A DNA stretch of 64,000 nt, from NCBI RefSeq assembly GCF_900112155.1, contig NZ_FOKQ01000019.1, positions 1 to 64,000 on the forward strand, given 5' to 3'. The number at the start of each line of letters is the position of its first letter. The first letter of the stretch is position 1. The DNA comes from Hominimerdicola alba. GTDB taxonomy: Bacteria > Bacillota > Clostridia > Oscillospirales > Ruminococcaceae. The notes beneath the pieces are model-generated. The model was given only the letters and a program-made list of their open reading frames with translations, was not told the DNA's origin and ran no database searches. The translations under genes and the position numbers were made by a program. Positions 59,984-64,000 of the stretch are shown one piece after another.

Positions 59984-60775
59984 TTATTTTCGCTTTATCT
60001 TATCAATGTTCTCTCGGATATTGCCTTTGATATTCTCTCGGATATTTCCCACGCTGAAATTCTCGCGGAATTCTCTGTAACGTTCCAGACTGTTATGAAG
60101 TGTATCGGAGAATCTCAGAGGTACGAAGAAATGGGCGCTTCCCAAGGTTTTTACGCGGAAGGCTTCGATCTGTGCACGGAGTTCGTCTATCTTTACGATG
60201 ATATTGTGTTCGCGGGCAAACTCGGCTATATTCACCATGTTATTCAGCGAGATGGCCAGGTCGATAAGGAACACGCCGTAATAAAGACCGACAAAGAAAG
60301 TGAATTGCAGGTTATTTATCAGCAGTTCCACGGTGTGGGTTATGGGCGGGTCAAGGAAGAAGCAGTAGCCCAGACTAAGCAGCAGCCAGAAAAAGCTGTA
60401 CATCGGGCAGATTATGCCTTTTATATTGCCCCAGAACTGCGTGTAATCCCACAGCATTATCTTCATCTTGACTATGAATATCAGTCCCGTGAAGTATTCC
60501 AATGCGGTGATACAGGCTGCCATTATAACAAATAATACGGCTTTTCGCAGGTAGTTGTTATCTATCGGGATAAAACGCTCTATCCTGCTCATCCAGAAAA
60601 GCAGCAGCAGTGAAAGTCCGTAAAGCGGGAGATACGGACCTGTAAGGAAACCTGGGTTGAGCCATTTTCGCTCAACGTTGACGGGGTCGAAAAACTTACG
60701 GTAGAAAAATTCCAATACCCAGCCTATCATGCTGCCCAAGGCAAACAGGTAGGCGTTCTGTATGAATGGCAGCAT
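59984..60775 (-). CDS. CmpB-type membrane protein (PF06541-like)
   Basis: 263 aa with about five hydrophobic segments in residues 1-180. Family features are YLFALGSMIGWVLEFFYRKF, NPGFLTGPYLPLYGLS, ALEYFTGLIF, LWDYTQFWGNIKGIICPMYSFFW. Proteins with this pattern are annotated as putative ABC-transporter permeases (CmpB), but the role is unproven. The cytosolic C-terminus ends in a duplicated NIRENIKGNIRENIDKIKRK. A weak GGAGGAAGC site precedes the ATG. It is a single gene, ending at the convergent terminator. Confidence 0.85.
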   Translation of the reverse strand: MLPFIQNAYLFALGSMIGWVLEFFYRKFFDPVNVERKWLNPGFLTGPYLPLYGLSLLLLFWMSRIERFIPIDNNYLRKAVLFVIMAACITALEYFTGLIFIVKMKIMLWDYTQFWGNIKGIICPMYSFFWLLLSLGYCFFLDPPITHTVELLINNLQFTFFVGLYYGVFLIDLAISLNNMVNIAEFAREHNIIVKIDELRAQIEAFRVKTLGSAHFFVPLRFSDTLHNSLERYREFRENFSVGNIRENIKGNIRENIDKIKRK

Positions 60776-60835
60776 AAGCTTCCTCCTTAGTAAATGTCAA
60801 GTTTGTATATAGTTCTTGTGAAATATCAGGGTCAT

Positions 60836-61102
60836 TTACAGGGTCTTGTTTTTCCATTCTTCGCGCCTTTTGTATTCCTCAAAACGCTGTGCTTCCTCAT
60901 ATTCCTCGCGTATCTCCTGACGGTCGCTGTGACCGAAGGACGGTATGGAGGCAAAGAATAGAACTATAAAGGATACGATCACAAGTATGATCGTCAAAGG
61001 TTTGCCTATTTTATCCGAAAATATCGCAGTGGGTATTATTATCGCTGTAAAGATCAGGGTGCAGATCACCCATTTTTTGACGATAGCTTTTGTTTTAGTC
61101 AT
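60836..61102 (-). CDS. Small membrane protein, 88 aa
   Basis: Begins MTKTKAIVKKWVICTLIF with hydrophobic segments at about residues 10-26 and 33-55, then a charged C-terminal helix (EIREEYEEAQRFEEYKRREEW). ATG 61102 is preferred to 61129 because AAAGGT lies eight bases upstream, and it overlaps the stop of the acetyltransferase gene (61099). Function unknown. Confidence 0.7.
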   Translation of the reverse strand: MTKTKAIVKKWVICTLIFTAIIIPTAIFSDKIGKPLTIILVIVSFIVLFFASIPSFGHSDRQEIREEYEEAQRFEEYKRREEWKNKTL

Positions 61103-61632
61103 GTTGTGATACCTTTCAGTTTTTCCCATTCCCTGCGTGTTATGGCGCAGGCGTAGGATATCTTGTTTTTCTCGTCGGGGTATTCCTTTATCTTTTTCAT
61201 GCCGTTTGCCAGAGCGGTCTTATACGAAGCTGTGTTTGTATACTTCATATATGAATACAGCACATCGTAATCTGTATTCTCAAAAGCCCAGTCGCGGACA
61301 GCCTGTGCGGCTTCCTTGCCAAGACCTCTGCGCCAGTACTTTTTATGCACATGGTAGCCTATCTCGGGGAGTTGTTCGCCGTCTATATTCTGTATGGTAA
61401 GTCCGCAGTCGCCTATGAATTCACCTGTTTCTTTCAGCACCAGCGCCCACAGACCGAAGCCGTACTTTTTATAGTTGTCGATGTTCCAGAGTATCCAGTT
61501 GCGCACTCTTTCTTCATCGAAAGGCTTTGGATAATGCGCCATGGTCTCCTCGTCGGAAAGTATCTCGTACAGCGCATCGAAGTCTTCGAGCGTGTATTCT
61601 CTCATAATAATTCTTTTTGTTTTAATATTCAC
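61099..61632 (-). CDS. RimJ/RimL-type GNAT acetyltransferase (GTG start)
   Basis: 177 aa from GTG 61632, which has AAGGAG seven bases upstream; a frame from 61710 adds non-family residues. KTKRIIMREYTLEDFDALYEIL, ALVLKETGEFIGDCGLTI, the acetyl-CoA motif GYHVHKKYWRRGLGKEAAQA and YTNTASYKTALANGM are typical of Acetyltransf_3 proteins. Substrate unknown. Its stop overlaps the next small membrane-protein gene. Confidence 0.88.
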   Translation of the reverse strand: MNIKTKRIIMREYTLEDFDALYEILSDEETMAHYPKPFDEERVRNWILWNIDNYKKYGFGLWALVLKETGEFIGDCGLTIQNIDGEQLPEIGYHVHKKYWRRGLGKEAAQAVRDWAFENTDYDVLYSYMKYTNTASYKTALANGMKKIKEYPDEKNKISYACAITRREWEKLKGITT

Positions 61633-61733
61633 GTAATATCTCCTTATATTATAGCAAAAAAATGAGGTCAGGTCAAGTGTCTGAGCCTCATTATTCTTAT
61701 AAAATATCAAATGTTTACTTCAGCTGAGTTTTC

Positions 61734-62258
61734 TCAGCGCTTATCCATTGGGTTACTCTTGGTTTGGCTGTCTTTCAGATTGACGGCAAGTATATGCCTT
61801 GTGGGGAAAAACTCATATAGGTGCAGTGATGTTATCTTTCCGCCGAAAGTTGAAAAATCTTCCATTACATGGGGCAGTGCCTTGTAGATGACTTCCGGGG
61901 CATCGATAAGAAAAGTAGTGTGAGCTGTCCAGTTGGTGCTGTCACCGAATCTTTCTTTCAGAGAAAGCAAATCGTGACTTACATCAGGGGCTGCGAAAAG
62001 CACCTGCGCTCCGCCGAATATCCCGACGTGGTTGACAGTCACATCAAATGCGCTGACTTCATAAGCAGTTTTCCTCACGAGTTTTTTTAGCTCTTCCTCC
62101 TTATCACAGGGGAAAGAACCCAGCGTTATATGCATTGGGATATTTTTGGTATGAAAGCCCGAAAATCCCAGACTATAGAGCTTATCCTGTATTCCCGAAA
62201 GATATGCTTCGGTCTTGTCATCATATCCTGCAAGCACGTAAAGAGCCTTGTCTGCCAT
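61734..62258 (-). CDS. 2H phosphoesterase / 2'-5' RNA ligase-like protein
   Basis: 174 aa with the two histidine motifs of the 2H family: HITLG (in IPMHITLGSFP) and HTTFL (in NWTAHTTFLID). The overall pattern resembles bacterial ThpR-like or cyclic phosphodiesterase proteins acting on 2',3'-cyclic phosphates or 2'-5' bonds. Cytosolic; substrate unknown. AGGTAATTATC lies upstream of the ATG at 62258. Separated from guaB by a terminator. Confidence 0.82.
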   Translation of the reverse strand: MADKALYVLAGYDDKTEAYLSGIQDKLYSLGFSGFHTKNIPMHITLGSFPCDKEEELKKLVRKTAYEVSAFDVTVNHVGIFGGAQVLFAAPDVSHDLLSLKERFGDSTNWTAHTTFLIDAPEVIYKALPHVMEDFSTFGGKITSLHLYEFFPTRHILAVNLKDSQTKSNPMDKR

Positions 62259-62283
62259 GATAATTACCTCACATTATAAAAAC

Positions 62284-62312
62284 AAGGCAAGGGCAAGCGC
62301 CCCTGCCTTGAA
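62284..62312 (-). terminator. Terminator of guaB
   Basis: CAAGGCA-GGGC (62284-62294) pairs with GCCC-TGCCTTG (about 62299-62310); on the minus strand it is followed by TTTTTATAA. Confidence 0.88.
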
Positions 62313-62324
62313 TATTTGTTTGAA

Positions 62325-63848
<1,524 letters not shown>

Positions 63849-63863
63849 TTATAATATCATATA

Positions 63864-63892
63864 ATGATACACGATTTTCTTTGATTTGTCAA
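63864..63892 (-). promoter_or_regulatory. Promoter of guaB
   Basis: On the minus strand TTGACA (63892-63887), 17 bases, TATCAT (63869-63864). The remaining bases to the window end show no supportable gene. Confidence 0.82.
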
Positions 63893-64000
63893 CAGAAATT
63901 TTGCAAATTAACTATTAATTTCACGCATTATCAGACAACCTGACGAAGACACTTTGAGGGCGTTTTTGACGCTCCTGAAAATGTGTGTAAAACCGCGGTG

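Noticed and set aside
63893-64000. Purine riboswitch upstream of guaB
   Set aside because: The promoter lies only about 60 bases from the start codon, leaving no room for an aptamer, and no conserved core is visible.

Overview
The window is bacterial chromosome of moderate G+C with dense, mostly operonic housekeeping genes. Gene order (rnc / radical SAM / smc / ftsY; infC-rpmI-rplT; topA near trmFO; yhbY-nadD-yqeK-rsfS-leuS) is that of Clostridia. A secreted transglutaminase-like protein with a duplicated dockerin points to a fibre-degrading Ruminococcus of the R. albus / R. flavefaciens type. This is inference from content; no 16S gene is present. Several genes start with TTG, and infC appears to start with ATT.

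Layout. 0-7.4 kb: a transposase tail, rpe, then a minus-strand operon recQ-proB-VanZ-two small genes-proA. 7.5-10.7 kb: a DUF421/DUF4363 pair, an iron-dependent alcohol dehydrogenase, a promoter-to-terminator small RNA on the minus strand, and a DUF1292 gene. 10.84-12.41 kb: no protein gene of normal size, but a consensus promoter, about 1.54 kb of highly structured repetitive sequence and a strong terminator. 12.4-13.0 kb: a palindrome-rich dispersed repeat. 13.0-17.6 kb: M50 peptidase, birA, GH25 lipoprotein, thioesterase, eukaryotic-type hisA. 17.8-23.0 kb: aconitase and isocitrate dehydrogenase with three small membrane-protein genes between them. 23.7-36.1 kb: infC-rpmI-rplT, rRNA/tRNA modification, dprA, topA, trmFO, three related lipoproteins, plsX-rnc. 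36.6-49.6 kb: radical SAM fusion, smc, ftsY, rdgB, yhbY, nadD, yqeK, rsfS, leuS, rpsU. 49.8-54.1 kb: amidohydrolase, rsmI, two transglutaminase-like exported proteins. 54.1-64 kb: yqeG, dnaE, cobD, a CmpB-type membrane protein, two small enzymes and guaB.

The strongest candidate for something undescribed is the 10.87-12.41 kb transcript. It has a structured 5' part and four tandem modules (start-to-start spacing 205, 216 and 221 nt), each with four hairpins whose stems change in compensating ways between copies. It also has eight copies of a GAAAGG-spacer-ATG element; in seven the reading frame closes after only two or three codons, five times as Met-Ala-stop with different Ala and stop codons. 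I recognise no RNA family with this design. A second structured element family is dispersed in three intergenic copies (12.65, 23.1 and 36.3 kb); two copies carry a parS-like palindrome, and one stem is replaced by an unrelated but still complementary sequence in the third copy.

No tRNA, rRNA or CRISPR array was seen.
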